A stretch of DNA of 64,000 bases, taken from contig CM048845.1 of the NCBI GenBank assembly GCA_026545225.1, forward strand, positions 2,994,501 through 3,058,500. Direction: 5' to 3'. Below are positions 46,394-58,244 of this stretch, piece by piece; the first letter of the stretch is position 1, and each line of letters begins with the position of its first letter. The notes under the pieces were generated by a model, which was not told the origin of the DNA, did not search any database, and saw nothing but the letters and a program-made list of their open reading frames with translations. Origin of the DNA: Cornus controversa (Eukaryota > Streptophyta > Magnoliopsida > Cornales > Cornaceae). A program made the position numbers and the translations under genes.

Positions 46394-46612
46394 AAGGGCA
46401 TTACCAATGGTCACATGACCGTTCTGTTTTTTAAAATCTCAATGGATCAGACGCGAGCCTCGCAAACCCGCTTGGCTAGACGCAGCGTGGAATCAAGCAA
46501 AAGGACAATCCATGCTATATGTAGGGCCCACATTTAAGCTAAGCCGTTGGACTATTTTTGTTATGCTGCTTCGCTAGTTAGTCTTTAAGCTAAGCCATAG
46601 GAGTTGCTCTTA
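46394..46612. mobile_element. Short MITE with AAGGGCATTACCAATGG ends
   Basis: The left end AAGGGCATTACCAATGG pairs imperfectly with the right end CCATAGGAGTTGCTCTTA. These ends resemble the widespread plant GAGCAnCTCCAATGG MITE family. About 219 bp, non-coding. The target duplication is unclear. Confidence 0.5.
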
Positions 46613-46942
46613 GCTACTTGTCTAGTGGGACTCACCGCAAAATAGTTTATTATTATTTCTTTCTTTTTAAATTTATTTTTCTAATATTATAAATAGGCAC
46701 ATGATTCAATAATATTATGTCACATTAGCTATAAAAATGAGCTTCCACCTTGAGCTAAGATTGAAAAAATAAAGAATTCTAGGCTTCAAGGAGAAAATAT
46801 GGATATTTTTTAAAATATTTTTATTATGTTATTGAAAATGTATATTTAAATAATTAGAATTTAATTTCTTTCTTTCGTGCCCCCTTGAGCAAATCAAGTT
46901 TTAAATGTGTTCACATATGTGCATGTTTTTGGATAGTTTATG

Positions 46943-47151
46943 TAGGATTGGCAAAATTAAACATGACACGATAATACGACACGAACACGACATGAGTTAA
47001 GGGAGTTTGGGTTTAAGGTAAATCAACACGTTTAATAAACAGGTCGACACAAACATAACACGTAAAAATTGTATTGGATTTGGGTCTAAGACTCTTTAAC
47101 CTGTGACACGATTACGATATGAGTTATTCATATATTATAGTTTTATTTAAA

Positions 47152-47190
<39 letters not shown>

Positions 47191-47645
47191 CATTTGTTTG
47201 TAATCTATTTGTTTTTTTATAGGTCTGTTGTAGGCATAAAATGCAAGAATGAGATTGTTATGTCGTCTTTCCAATGTTGAATCACCTTAGTATGTTTTTG
47301 GAGTTTTTATATAAATACAAAATTTATAATGTAGTTTGGTTTTAGGGTTTATTTATAGATATGTACTTTATTTTTTATATGAACTTTAGAGAAATTTTTA
47401 GGAGTGGAGAAACTCATGTCATATAAGTTAAACGGATTAAAAATATTATTAAACGAATCATGCCATTATAGGACATGTTTATTAAACAAGTTACACGGGT
47501 AACACGACCTATGAAATAAACAGATTAGGTTAATGTTGAGGATATCTGACACAATTATTAAATAGATCAGATTAGGGTTGAGTTGTTAGCAGAATACTCA
47601 CAAATCGACACGAATACGACACGAAAACACAAATTGCCACCCCTA
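46943..47645. mobile_element. Non-autonomous element with CACGACACGAA-type ends
   Basis: The left end (TAGGATTGGCAAAATTAA then ACACGATAATACGACACGAA) matches the reverse complement of the right end (TAGGGGTGGCAATTTGTG then CGTGTCGTATTCGTGTCG). Inner GACACGA repeats and a (TA)n run at about 47156-47188 complete it. Such GGTGGCAA elements are common in plants and non-coding. Confidence 0.6.
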
Positions 47646-48276
47646 AGTTCATGTATCAAAAAGTGAAATGATTTTACATTTATTTATACTTTACTTTTGA
47701 ATGAGTTTCAAATTTATTAGTTTGGAACATATATATTCTTATATCATGCATTTTGAGAATAGAACATATTTATGACACATCTTGTCTATATAAAGACCAC
47801 ATGGCCCTCACTCAATGGATTAAGTTCAATTCCAATTCTTACTCAAGTTTTTTTTGACCCAACCTTTAAGTTTTCTCTTCGATTTTTCATACTTGGATAT
47901 TCTAAAAAAATTAATTGGTGCACTCAATAGTATTTTGTGCAAATGCACTTTGATTGAATTGAGTCCAAACTTTATTAATTCCAAAAATAGAGTTCTCATT
48001 ATCCCTTCCACTTTGTGAGAGATTCTGACTATCTTCAAGAAATGATTATGCGGTCCTTGGTTTGAAAATTTTATTTTCATATTTGCAAGGGCAAGTAATT
48101 ATCATAATTTATCAGTAATTTTTCTTTTACCAACATAAATAAAACCAGCAATGAAACCCCAGAAACACTATGCAGCAAATGTTATGTATTGGGTAAAGCT
48201 GTAACACTGTTCTTAGTAACAAGTATCAGATTCCAAAAGATTTCCTCCATCTTTAAGAGCATACATTGCATACTGC
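47646..48276. other. AT-rich non-coding stretch
   Basis: Nothing is recognised here apart from general AT-richness; the 3' end of the minus-strand exon pair at 48277 follows. Confidence 0.45.
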
Positions 48277-48687
48277 CTAAATGACAACTCTCTCAGGGAG
48301 GAAATTGAGGACTCTGCGCTTTACCTCAGAGCCCGTTGTGACTGGAATGTAGCTAACAGATTCAATATCATCATCATCATCGCACCAGTGGAACCTTTCC
48401 TGGAAGAACAATCCTGTTATCGGTTCTGTCCTTCAACAATCCCGATAACCAAAATTATTAATAAAAAAAAAATGAAAAGAAATGAAAATGCAGTTTATGG
48501 TTCTGTTTTTGTAAACCAAACAAATGGAAATCATAGGGTTCCAATCTTCGTCTTCTACTCATTTTACTCCTGTTTTGCACTAACTAAACAGAGTACAGAA
48601 ATATTTTCTCTGAAGAAACATTACTCTTTTTAGTCACCCTTAATGCTATAAAATTTTGCAAAAATATTTAGAACATTAATGCCGGCA

Positions 48688-48726
<39 letters not shown>

Positions 48727-49628
48727 CCATCAATATACAATGAAATCCAGAGAGAGAGAGACCACCAATAGATATACATACAGTGATACACACCCAATAT
48801 TCGAACCATCAAAGGAAAAGATCGTGGTTAAATGAAAAACTTTAAGAAAACAGAACAAACCTAAAACCAAATAAACAAACCCTTCCTAATTTGGAGTTCA
48901 GTGACCAAAAAGGAAGGCCAGATAGAGCATATTATTAAGCTGAGCCAAAGTAGATTTATGGCCAAAATCTTCATATTAAGCATTAAACCCAAAATACAGA
49001 ACTTTGTCAGAGAAACCATACATGCTCTGTCTGGTCACCAGAACAAAAAAATGGGAAGATAAGAAAATGAAAATCTAGAGATATTGTTGTTTTTGTAAAC
49101 CCAACAAATGGAAATCATAGGGTTCCAATCTTCTCTTTCTACTCATTTTCCTCCTGTTTCGCAGCGACCAAACAGAGCACAAAAATATTCTCTATGTATA
49201 AACATTGCTTTTTTTTAATCATGCTACAAAAACTTTGCAAAAATATTTACAACATTTATGCAGGGAAAACAAAAGAAAAAAGATAAAGAAACCATCAATA
49301 TTCGAGCCGTCAAAACAAAAAATTACCAAAAAAAAAATTTAAAGAAATAAAATCTGAAACCAAATGAACAAACCCAATAGAATTCGGATTCAGTAAAACC
49401 AAAAAAGGAAGGACTGATAGAACATATTGTTAAATTGGATTTAGATGTTCGTGTTGTTAAACAAAACATGATAAACATACAGGGTTTCAATCAGTCTTCT
49501 GTTTCATTTTCTTCATCACCCGTGTAGATATGCACCAATAGCATTTTGCAAAAATATGAACGGAGCAAAGGAAAAATTGCTTCGTCCATGTTGTCACAAA
49601 ATGCTGCCGGTGCATAATATGATTTTTC
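48277..49628 (-). pseudogene. Last two exons of an unrecognised minus-strand gene
   Basis: On the minus strand, exon 49628-49520 follows an acceptor TCAGTGCAG, reads EKSYYAPAAFCDNMDEAIF then PLLRSYFCKMLLVHIYT, and ends ACGG|GTGATG. Exon 48413-48277 follows ACAG and reads LFFQERFHWCDDDDD, IESVSYIPVTTGSEVKRRV, LNFLPERVVI, stop. The junction phase fits (G+GA = Gly). No upstream exon is seen; the 5' side is now repeat DNA and the large inverted-repeat unit, so the gene is probably truncated. The intron is built from degenerate tandem copies (about 48460-48950 and 49055-49440). I do not recognise the family. Confidence 0.35.
48693..48722. repeat. (GA)n microsatellite
   Basis: An uninterrupted GA run of about 14 units lies inside the intron of the preceding candidate gene. 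Confidence 0.9.
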
Positions 49629-49998
49629 CTGCACTGATAGAAAGAGATGCATTCATAGAACAACAAAAAAATACTTTAACCAAGTGTATATATACTTGGT
49701 TAAAGTAGTACTTGGTTAAAATAGTACTTGGTTAAAATTAAATAATAAACAAACAAACAAAATCTAAAAGCTCCTCTCATCTCCCTCCTCTCTCTATGTA
49801 CAAAATCTTATCATCTTTGGATTCTCTCTTATTCATTCGGACCTTCTCTGTATGTTTGTGTATGTATATATATATATATAGGAGTAAATTTGAAAAGATA
49901 ATGCATATACACATGGCTTTTTTATTACTTGTAGTTGGTTTTTTTATTATTTTCTTTGGATTCTCTGTGTACAAAATCTTACTATCTTTGGATTCTCT
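49629..49998. repeat. Left flank of the large inverted-repeat unit, locally repeated
   Basis: It contains a threefold ACTTGGTTAAAnTAGT repeat at 49688-49740 and a doubled CTTTGGATTCTCT phrase. The sequence GATAATGCATATACAC and its neighbours recur in direct orientation at about 56981-57140 and 57980-58070, on the other side of the inverted-repeat unit. Confidence 0.6.
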
Positions 49999-51460
49999 GC
50001 ATTGACTTTGAATTTTTCCCCAAAATAAATTTATCATCTAAGGATTACGAATGTTTAAAAAATTCATCCAACGATGCAAAATATATATCACTATCTACAG
50101 TGTAAAAACAACCCACTAACTATATATCCCTATCAATGGCCCTGATTAATCCAACCCACTAACCTATATTTTTATTCTTTTCTCTCTCTCTCTCTATCTC
50201 TCATCTATCTCTCATCTCTATCTCTATCTCCTATCTGGACTCTCATCTTTCTCTATCTCTATCAAATTGGAGCGATCAAACTGGACTCTCATCTCTCTGT
50301 ATCTCTATCAAACTGGAGCGACAACGGCGGAGCGACGATGACGGATGACGCCGCTGGGATCCGCCACAGATGACGACGGCGGCGGCGTTGTTGCGGCCGC
50401 TGGACGGCGCTGTCACGGTCGTTGGACTACCGGAGGGGTGGGTCGCTGGAGAGATTTGTCACGTCGATTTAGATCTCCTGTTGTAAAGGTGAGTCTCAAT
50501 TTTTGTCATAATTTATTGTGAGGTTCATTGTAGGGGTTCGTCCCTTTCTTCCCCACGTCGCTTGTTTCTCTGATTTTGGGTTGTGTGTGTATAATTTGGT
50601 GTGTGCCATAGGGATGGGTTATATGTTGTATGGATTCATTCTTGCTGGTTGCGTAGCTTGGTTGTGTATATTATTTGGATTCATTCTTGCTGGTTGCTTA
50701 GCTTGGTTGTTTATATTATTTATTTTATTTATTATTTTATTTATTATTTATATATTATATCTGGTTACTCTCACAGATTAGTTGGTTGTGTATATTTTAT
50801 CTGGTTAGTTGGTTGTAATCTGGTTTGTTGGTTGTTGGTTGTGTATGGACTTAATTTGGTTACATATTGTTGGCTGGCAAGCAAAAGTAAAAAAAGAGAG
50901 GAAAAAAATGTGGGATAGTGTGGGCTGGCAAGCACGAGTGAGAAAAGGGAGGGAAAAAAATGTATAATTATATTTGTATAAATAGATATATTTGTCCAAC
51001 TGCAACTCTGCATTCCTTCTCTCTCACTCTATCCCCTTCTTTTGCTTTGTGTCACGCATCCTCTTCTTCTTCTCTCACTCTCATTTTCTTCTCTCTCTCT
51101 CGCACGCGAGCTCCCTCCTTCCGACACACACCACATCAGGTCAGCGCCGTGACTATGAGATCCCCTGCCGCTGCAACTCCCGAGCCTCCACCATCCCTCC
51201 GGCACACACCAGCTCTGGTGACCATTGCGCCCACTCGATCTTCTCCCACTGCAACTACAGTGTCCCCACCGACTGTCATTTTTCAACCAAGGTATGGTTA
51301 TAGCTGGACGTTATTTGAGAGTATGTTATTTTTATTTTTACCTAATTAAAATTTTAGACATGATAGATGAATTATCTTTTTGATGTGTGAATAATTCTTT
51401 TTGATGAATTATCTTTTTCATGGGTTTGTCATGGTTGGTAGTTGTTTCATGGTAGTTGTT
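49999..51460. repeat. Left arm of the large inverted repeat
   Basis: From GCATTGACTTTGAATTTTTC at 49999 to about 51445-51460 the plus strand matches the minus strand of 55437-56937 with few differences and small insertions or deletions. The arm holds a TCTCTATCTC-rich tract (50177-50310), a GC-rich block with AAAG|GTGAGT at about 50486-50494, a TATA box TATAAATA at 50977-50984, and an ATG exon at 51155-51291 ending CCAAG|GTATGG. Confidence 0.85.
51155..51291 (+). CDS. First exon (left-arm copy) of the inverted-repeat gene, likely orphan
   Basis: The 137-nt exon encodes MRSPAAATPEPPPSLRHTPA, LVTIAPTRSSPT and TVSPPTVIFQP, rich in Pro, Thr and Ser. The right-arm copy (55725-55589) has the same length, frame and donor with two changed residues. 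It lies about 170 bp after a TATA box. I found no plus-strand exons in the spacer to which it could splice, so this copy may produce only a short or non-coding transcript. Confidence 0.35.
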
Positions 51461-54400
51461 TTTGGCAAACCAGGAAAAAATCTTGGTTGTACCAGAGGGC
51501 GTTCATTTCTGTCTCTCTCTCTCTTCGTAAACGTTGGGCAATTGCAGCTTTTGATGGAGGAGCATGTTCCAAAATTTGCTAATTAGATTAGTAGTGAGAA
51601 ACACTTGACTAAGATTTCTAGGAGAAAGATCAAAAGACACTTCTAATTGAGGTGATGCTTGCATATTAAATGTCACATTTGCCACTGTTATCGGAGTTCT
51701 TTGTAGAGGAATAATAGAATGCAACTGATGAGGTGTTGATATGGTAGTTCCAAAAGATGGCACCACAGAATGTGCAAACGCAACTTTTGAGACATTAGGA
51801 ATAGGTTCCTATAAGATGTCAATTAACTGTTAAAATAATTGTAAACGTTGGTTTTAGCATTCTATACTAAATATTTTTAAAAAGTAACAATATGATAATT
51901 ACATAAACTGAATATAACATAAGCAAAAGGTCCCTAAAAGATGGTAATTGTTAAAAATGCATAAAATAAAATAAAATAAAATAATATTTACACGTGTATA
52001 GTAAACAAAACAAAATTAATGATAAAAAACACACCCCCACTTTTTCCTTTCCCTTGCGCGAAGTGCAAGCCTCTGAATGTTTCCTAGCCACCTAAAAATT
52101 ATTAAAAAATTGAGTATGGAAAAAAAAAGTTAATTAAAATTATAACAAATAAAGAAATGTAATGAGTGGACTCACCTTCGTAGTTCTAATGATATTGAGC
52201 TCACGTTCATCATGAATAACAATAGAATAATTTCTCTTTTTCAAGAAATTAACATAGCTACATATTAAATCCAATGAATTCTTAAAAATAAGATAAGATA
52301 TAGATGTTAAAAAATAAATAAATAAATAAAATTCTTACTGTGCACTCGACATCATGATTCACCGGAGATAGAAAAAATTTAAAAATCAGACATAAAAAAT
52401 GATAAGTCTAAAAGGAATCTATAAAATTTTATAAAGAAACTAACTTACATTGCCAAATATGGTGAAATTATCCATTGGTGTACCACTAATAAATAGAGAG
52501 GAAAAAGAATGTCCAATGAATAAGGTTAGTTTAATAAATGGAGAAATAAACTTAATTTTGACATTATTACTATTCAATTAAATAAAAAGATACTTAAAAG
52601 TTAATTAAAGTTATAAGTTCAGATTATAAGTATAGATAAATCCATTAAATAAATAAAAAAAGAGACAAAAAAAGCAAATTAAAGCTAAAAGCACCATTCG
52701 TAACCAAAGAAAAAAATAGATGATTAATTAAAATCTATTGGTCAAAAATAGACATAAATAGATGACTAATTAAAATCTATTGGTAAAAAATAGACATTTG
52801 CATGGTTTTATATTTTTCACATAACATTGAGGCCAATCCCATGAAACTATGTCATTCCAAATGTAATTAATTACCAAATGTAAATAAATATACTTTGCTT
52901 CTTTCCTTCTATTCGTGTCATGTTTTGTCATAACTATTATAACATTATTTTCATATTTTCACATCCATTTAAAATATTCATTTAAACATCCAAAGTCTTT
53001 TCGCTATTGTCCGATGAGTTTAACATTTATAATATTCTATTTACATCAATTTATACGAATAATTAAGACAATCAAACATCAAGACTCTTTAATTGAATTT
53101 TTTTTTTTTGCAAGTAAAAAAATAAGGCATGTTAGTACGCTACTCGACAGATGTACTTATATTTTCATTAAGCTCCGAAAATAAGCTACAATAGTAAATG
53201 TGAGTTTTTGATAATTGAAAGGATGAAGCAAAATTCCTTTTTTCTTTGTCTCTCAAATTACTGTAAAGGGGTTACGGCCCATAAGCCTATCAACACAAAT
53301 CTTTTCCATGCCTTTAACCCTTTATAAGCAGTTCATGAACAATATTGAAATTTACTAATTTCATGTATTCACTTTTACACATCAAAAGAGCACAAATTCT
53401 AAAAAGAAAATTAACAATAGGTTAGGATTCATCAAATTTAATCTCATTACAAAGAGTTGGTTTCCTTGATGAGTGGATTCTAATTTTAGCTTTTAGAAAA
53501 TTTATTTTTTTAAAAAAAAAAATGTAAACATTTTAAATTAGTACAAAATTAGTGGGACCTTAATATAATATACTTTTTTTCAATCCATATAGCTTAGTTA
53601 ATGATGAAATAAGGTCAGCCTCTTAAAATTTTTGTGAAAAATATTATTTTTTTTTCCTTGACAAAAGATTCAATACATGGGAACTTGAACTCTCACTTTC
53701 CACTTGGAGAGGTAGAAGAGATACCATTAGATTTCAACCTTAGGTGCAATATTATTTTCTTATTTATGATAGAGTAATTAGTTTACAAACATGGAAACAA
53801 CATAATGCATGAATGATTAATGTAGCTAGTTCCACTTACTCTTCTTTTGTAATGTGTTTTGTGTTTGTATAAAAAAACTTGTCATGTGTTCCATGAACCA
53901 TAGTATCTTGATCCCACTAAACTGTTTAGGTTGAGTTTGCATCATCCAAGCAGACAATTAAGTATGTGCATCAATTATAACTTAACCCAAATCTACTTAA
54001 TTAGTGTATTTATCATTCTATTCTTTCCATATTGATTCCCATTTACTTGCTTTTCATTGAATTGAAAACCTTTTAAATTCATTACCATGTTTCCCAAAGC
54101 TCTTGACCCGGTCAACACTAAACATGTTCAATAGCATTATTCTTATCCTCGAAGGTGATTCCATGTAAATATCCATCAACAATTCTAACCAATTACTAAT
54201 GTATTCTTAATATCCAGACTCTCAAATACAATCAGTGAGAGTACGAAATTTCTTAAGATATATATTAATATTAAATCTAGGTCTCAATAAAATTTCATAA
54301 CTTCACCCATTTTTCGTACTCTGCAATTACATGTGCTAAAAACAAACTTTTTTTTTTAAATTTTATTTTGATTAAGCCACCTAAACATCATCTAAAATCT

Positions 54401-55436
54401 ATTATTTAAGAACAATTAAGTTTATTATGCTAAAATATAATACTCTGAACAAACTGGACTCGGCAAGTGGACCACAGTAATTTTTGGTGTTTGAGTTTTG
54501 CCACATGGAGGCTCGTTCGCTCTCTCCCACTCTCCACCATCTTTCAGACATTTTTAAGCTTTTCTAACTCTAATTAATCACACACAAAGCCAAAAGATCC
54601 GAATTAAACAGTAAAGGAAAGAAAATGCTTTTAATGCATGAATGATTAAATTTCTTGAATTCAAGTACACAATTCGATTGGCTCTTTGGCAATTCTATTA
54701 TTTTTTTTTAACAAAAAAGGAATGAAGATATATGGAATTTGACATCATTTTCCAAATGGATTGGATTAATTTCAAATGACAAAAAATATTATTTTGAAAT
54801 CTCATAAAAACACATTTCATGATATTTAACAATTACAAAAGAATATTAAATTTTTAATTAGACAACTCTACCTCTATTAAGAATCTCAAATTCCAATCTG
54901 TTCCAAATACATAGATGAGATTTTATTCCAAACGCTTTTATTTTATTTTTTAGTTACACATGAATTTAGTTATTTTTGTGTTTTAGTACCTGATTAACAT
55001 AAACCTACTAAAAATAACATATACATTCGAGCAATTAATATTGTTCTATCAAGAAAATTGAAAACTTGAGATAAAATCTTAAATAGTGGAACTCAAAAAG
55101 GAAAGCACCAAGTTACAAAGAAAACAGGTAATTGATCAACAATCCTTCTAAGGCTAAACCAGTGGATCAATTAAAAAGCAAGAAAAGTTTCTGACTCAGG
55201 CAGAGAATGAACCTCATAACCCATTTTGAGGGCATGCTCCAAGCAAAGAGGCACCAAAATGATGAAATATAGGCAAACAATTTTTCAAACAAATGATGGA
55301 ACAAATTTTCAATATAATTTGGAATGAATAGTTGAAGGGAAATATCCACCCATTTCCTCCATTCTATCCACCAACACCAAGCAAACCCACTGCCAAACAA
55401 AATCGACGACCCACCACCTCCATGCAAGCCAAAAAC
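51461..55436. other. Spacer of the large inverted repeat
   Basis: About 4 kb of AT-rich DNA lies between the arms. 51503-52485 holds five minus-strand exons. 52500-55160 contains no supported feature; it is AT-rich with long A and T runs. 55167-55463 is open on the minus strand with a Trp/Phe-rich, hydrophobic reading, but it lacks family motifs and may be intron. No transposase motif was found. Confidence 0.55.
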
Positions 55437-55725
55437 AACTACCAACCATGACAAACCCATCAAAAAGATAATTCATCAAAAAGAATTATTCACACATCAA
55501 AAAGATAATTCATCTATCATGTCTAAAATTTTAATTAGGTAAAAATAAAAATAACATACTCTCAAATAACGTCCAGCTATAACCATACCTTGGTTGAAAA
55601 ATGACAGTCGGTGGGGACACTGTAGTTGCAGTGGGAGAAGATCGAGTGGGCGCAATGGTCACCGGAGCTGGTGTGTGCCGGAGGGATGGTGGAGGCTCGG
55701 GAGTTGCAGTGGCAGGGGATCTCAT
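51503..55725 (-). CDS. Predicted six-exon gene of unknown family inside the inverted-repeat unit
   Basis: Minus-strand exons: 55725-55589 (right arm), 52485-52449, 52407-52339, 52280-52176, 52091-52035 and 51808-51503. Exon 1 ends in phase 2 (AG) and exon 2 begins T, giving Ser; all other junctions are phase 0. Borders fit plant GT/AG rules (AAG|GTATGG, AAT|GTAAGT, ACA|GTAAGA, AAG|GTGAGT). The product is about 236 residues: a Pro/Thr-rich start, then SGTPMDNFTIFGN, CSYVNFLKKRNYSIVIHDE, VARKHSEACTSRKGKEKVG (basic) and ISTPHQLHSIIPLQRTPI. A TATAAATA lies at 55896-55903. No family is recognised; it could be a transposon accessory gene or a captured host gene. Intron 1 is about 3.1 kb. The model is by eye and exon 3 is the weakest part. 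Confidence 0.35.
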
Positions 55726-56937
55726 AGCCACGGCGCTGACCTGATGTGGTGTGTGCCGGAAGGAGGGAGCTCGCGTGCGAGAGAGAGAGAAAAAAAAAGA
55801 GAGTGAGAGAAAAAGAAGAGGATGCGTGACACAGAACAAAAGAAGGGGATAGAGTGAGAGAGAAGGAATGCAGAGTTGCAGTTGGACAAATATATCTATT
55901 TATACAAATATAATTATACATATTTTTTTCCCTCCCTTTTCTCACTCGTGCTTGCCAGCCCACACTATCCCACATTTTTTCCCTCTCTTTTTTTACTTTT
56001 GCTTGCCAGCCAACAATATGTAACCAGATTCAGTCCATACACAACCAACAAACCAGATTACAACCAACTAACCAGATAAAATATACACAACCAACTAATC
56101 TGTGAGAGTAACCAGATATAATATATAAATAATAAATAAAATAATAAATAAAATAAATAATATACACAACCAAGCTAAGCAACCAGCAAGAATGAATCCA
56201 AATAATATACACAACCAAGCTACGCAACCAGCAAAAATGAATCCATACAACATATAACCCATCCCTACAGCACACACCAAATTATACACACACAACCCAA
56301 AATCATAGAAGCAAACGACGTGGGGAAGAAAGGGACGAACCCCTACAATGAACCTCATAATAAATTATGACAAAAATTGAGACTCACCTTTACAACAGGA
56401 GATCTAAATCGACGTGACAGCGCCGCCGTCGTCGTAGACCATCCAATGGTCGCAACAGCGCCGCCCCACAGATCTCTCCAGCGACCCACCCCTCTGGTAG
56501 TCCAACGGCCGTGACAGCACCGTCCAGAGGCCGCGACAGCGCCGCCGCCGTCGTCGTCCATCGTCGTCGCTCCACCGTCGTCGCCCCGCCGTTGTCGCTT
56601 CAATTTGATAGAGATATAGAGAGATGAGAGTCCAGTTTAATCGCTCCAATTTGATAGAGATAGAGAAAGATGATAGTCCAGATAGGAGATAGAGATAGAG
56701 ATGAGAGATAGATAAGAGATAGAGATAGAGATAGAGATAAAGAGAGAGAGAGAGAAAAGAATAAAAATATAGGTTAGTGGGTTGGATTAATCTGGGCCAT
56801 TGATAGGGATATATAGTTAGTGGGTTATTTTTACACCGTAGATAGTGATATATATTTTGCACCGTTGAATGAATTTTTTAAGCATTTGTGACCCTTAGAT
56901 GATAAATTTATTTTGGGGGAAAATTCAAAGTCAATGC
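55437..56937. repeat. Right arm of the large inverted repeat
   Basis: This is the reverse complement of 49999-51460. The outer end TCAAAGTCAATGC stops at 56937, where the similarity ends sharply. It carries the same exon, TATA box, GC-rich block and TCTC tract. No target-site duplication could be matched between 49990-49998 and 56938-56946. Confidence 0.85.
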
Positions 56938-57167
56938 TGAAATGTTATATAGATATATATATACATACACACATACATGAGTAAGTTTGAAAGATAATGC
57001 ATATACACACACAGGATCAATCACTTTCTCTCTCCTCTCTCTAGGTGGTTTTTTTTTATTACCTGGCTTTTTTATTATTTTTCTTGGATTCTCTGTTATT
57101 CATTGTACCTTCTCTTCTCTGGATGTATATATAAGAGTAAGATAATACATATACACCTAGAAAGGAC

Positions 57168-57946
57168 GGACACTTCGTATAGGGATGTTGTGCCCGTGTC
57201 GGACACTCCTTAGAAGTGTCCTGGAATTTTTTTTTTTAGGACACGGCAAGGACACGTGGGGGACACGGCAAGGACACGCAGGAGACACGGCGGGGTACAT
57301 TTTGTAATTTTTGAAAGTGCAAAAAAACCCTTGAACTTTTCCAAAGTTACAAAAAGACCCTTTTGAACTATTTTTTTGAGCATTTCAGCCCCTCATCTTC
57401 TAAAAGTTGACATCTTAACCCCTTGAAATAATTATAATGACATATATACCATTTAATATAACTATTATGCCTTTTTCTATATAAATATAGTATTTTCTAA
57501 AATAAAAAATTTTAAAAATAAAAAATAGTTAGATAAAATTCCTAAATAATAAATTTAGAAACAAAAAAATAAAAAAAAGCCAATAGAACTTTATTTAACA
57601 TAAAGTTATGTTGATTTATTTGGTATTTTGTATTTAAACTTATTTGTTTGTTATTAGAAAAATGAGTAATATGCAAGATTCTAGTAGTGAGTTTGAATAT
57701 AATGAACATCATTTTTGAAAATACATTAATTGCTTGATAATAAATTGAAGTATTTGTGTGATTTATTATTTTTTTATTATTGGATTTATGGTATTGTGGA
57801 TATTGATTAACTTGTTGAATATATATTAATATATTATTTCATAGCCGTATCCCCGTCGTGTCGTGTCCTATTTTTTTGAAATTTATCTGTCGTCGTGTCT
57901 GTATCGTATCGTACTCGTGTTCCGTATCCGTATCCGTGTCCATGAT

Positions 57947-57950
<4 letters not shown>
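57168..57950. mobile_element. Diverged relative of the GGATACG hAT MITE, with GGACACG repeats
   Basis: The left part (57168-57296) is packed with GGACACGGCAAGGACACG-type repeats and the right part (57843-57950) with GTATCGTATC and GTATCCGTATCCGTGTCC, including the conserved CCTATTTTTTTGAAATTT spacer of the 5485-6014 element. The ends (AAGGACGGACAC, and GTGTCCATGATCC) fit each other only loosely. The interior is AT-rich and non-coding, with a (TA)n run directly after the right end (57951-57982). Confidence 0.6.
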
Positions 57951-57982
<32 letters not shown>

Positions 57983-57985
<3 letters not shown>

Positions 57986-58244
57986 AATAAGTTTGAAAAG
58001 ATAATACATATACCCACATGATCACTTTCTCTCTCCTCTATTTGTAGCTGGCTTTTTTTATTACTCGTAACTGACTTTTTTTTATTATTTTCATTTTACT
58101 GTTTCTTTCGTTATGCTATTACTTTACTACACTTTTAACTATACCTCACATTTGGACCAATTATACTTACACATCATGCATCATCCAACCATTGGTTTCT
58201 GATCTGACATATAGACATATATAAAATACATAAGCCCTTCCAAC
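57983..58244. other. Spacer between the MITE and the FRS gene end
   Basis: It holds another direct copy of the GATAATnCATATAC phrase (about 57990-58015) and the 3' untranslated side of the FRS gene. Nothing else is seen. Confidence 0.5.

Noticed and set aside
50518-50918. Hydrophobic frames (FILAGCVAWLCILFGF and similar) in the left arm, and their mirror at 56030-56358
   Set aside because: They come from TTATTTATTATTT-type low-complexity sequence between the leader block and the TATA box. Conservation between arms reflects the arm duplication, not coding selection.
52915-53184. 89-codon plus-strand frame in the spacer
   Set aside because: It is AT-rich, with no motif, no conserved counterpart and no splice sites in phase with the left-arm exon.
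49999-56937. Simple reading of the inverted-repeat unit as a Mutator element
   Set aside because: No 9-bp target duplication could be matched at the ends, no transposase motif was found in the spacer, and the termini do not look like known Mutator ends. The superfamily is left open.
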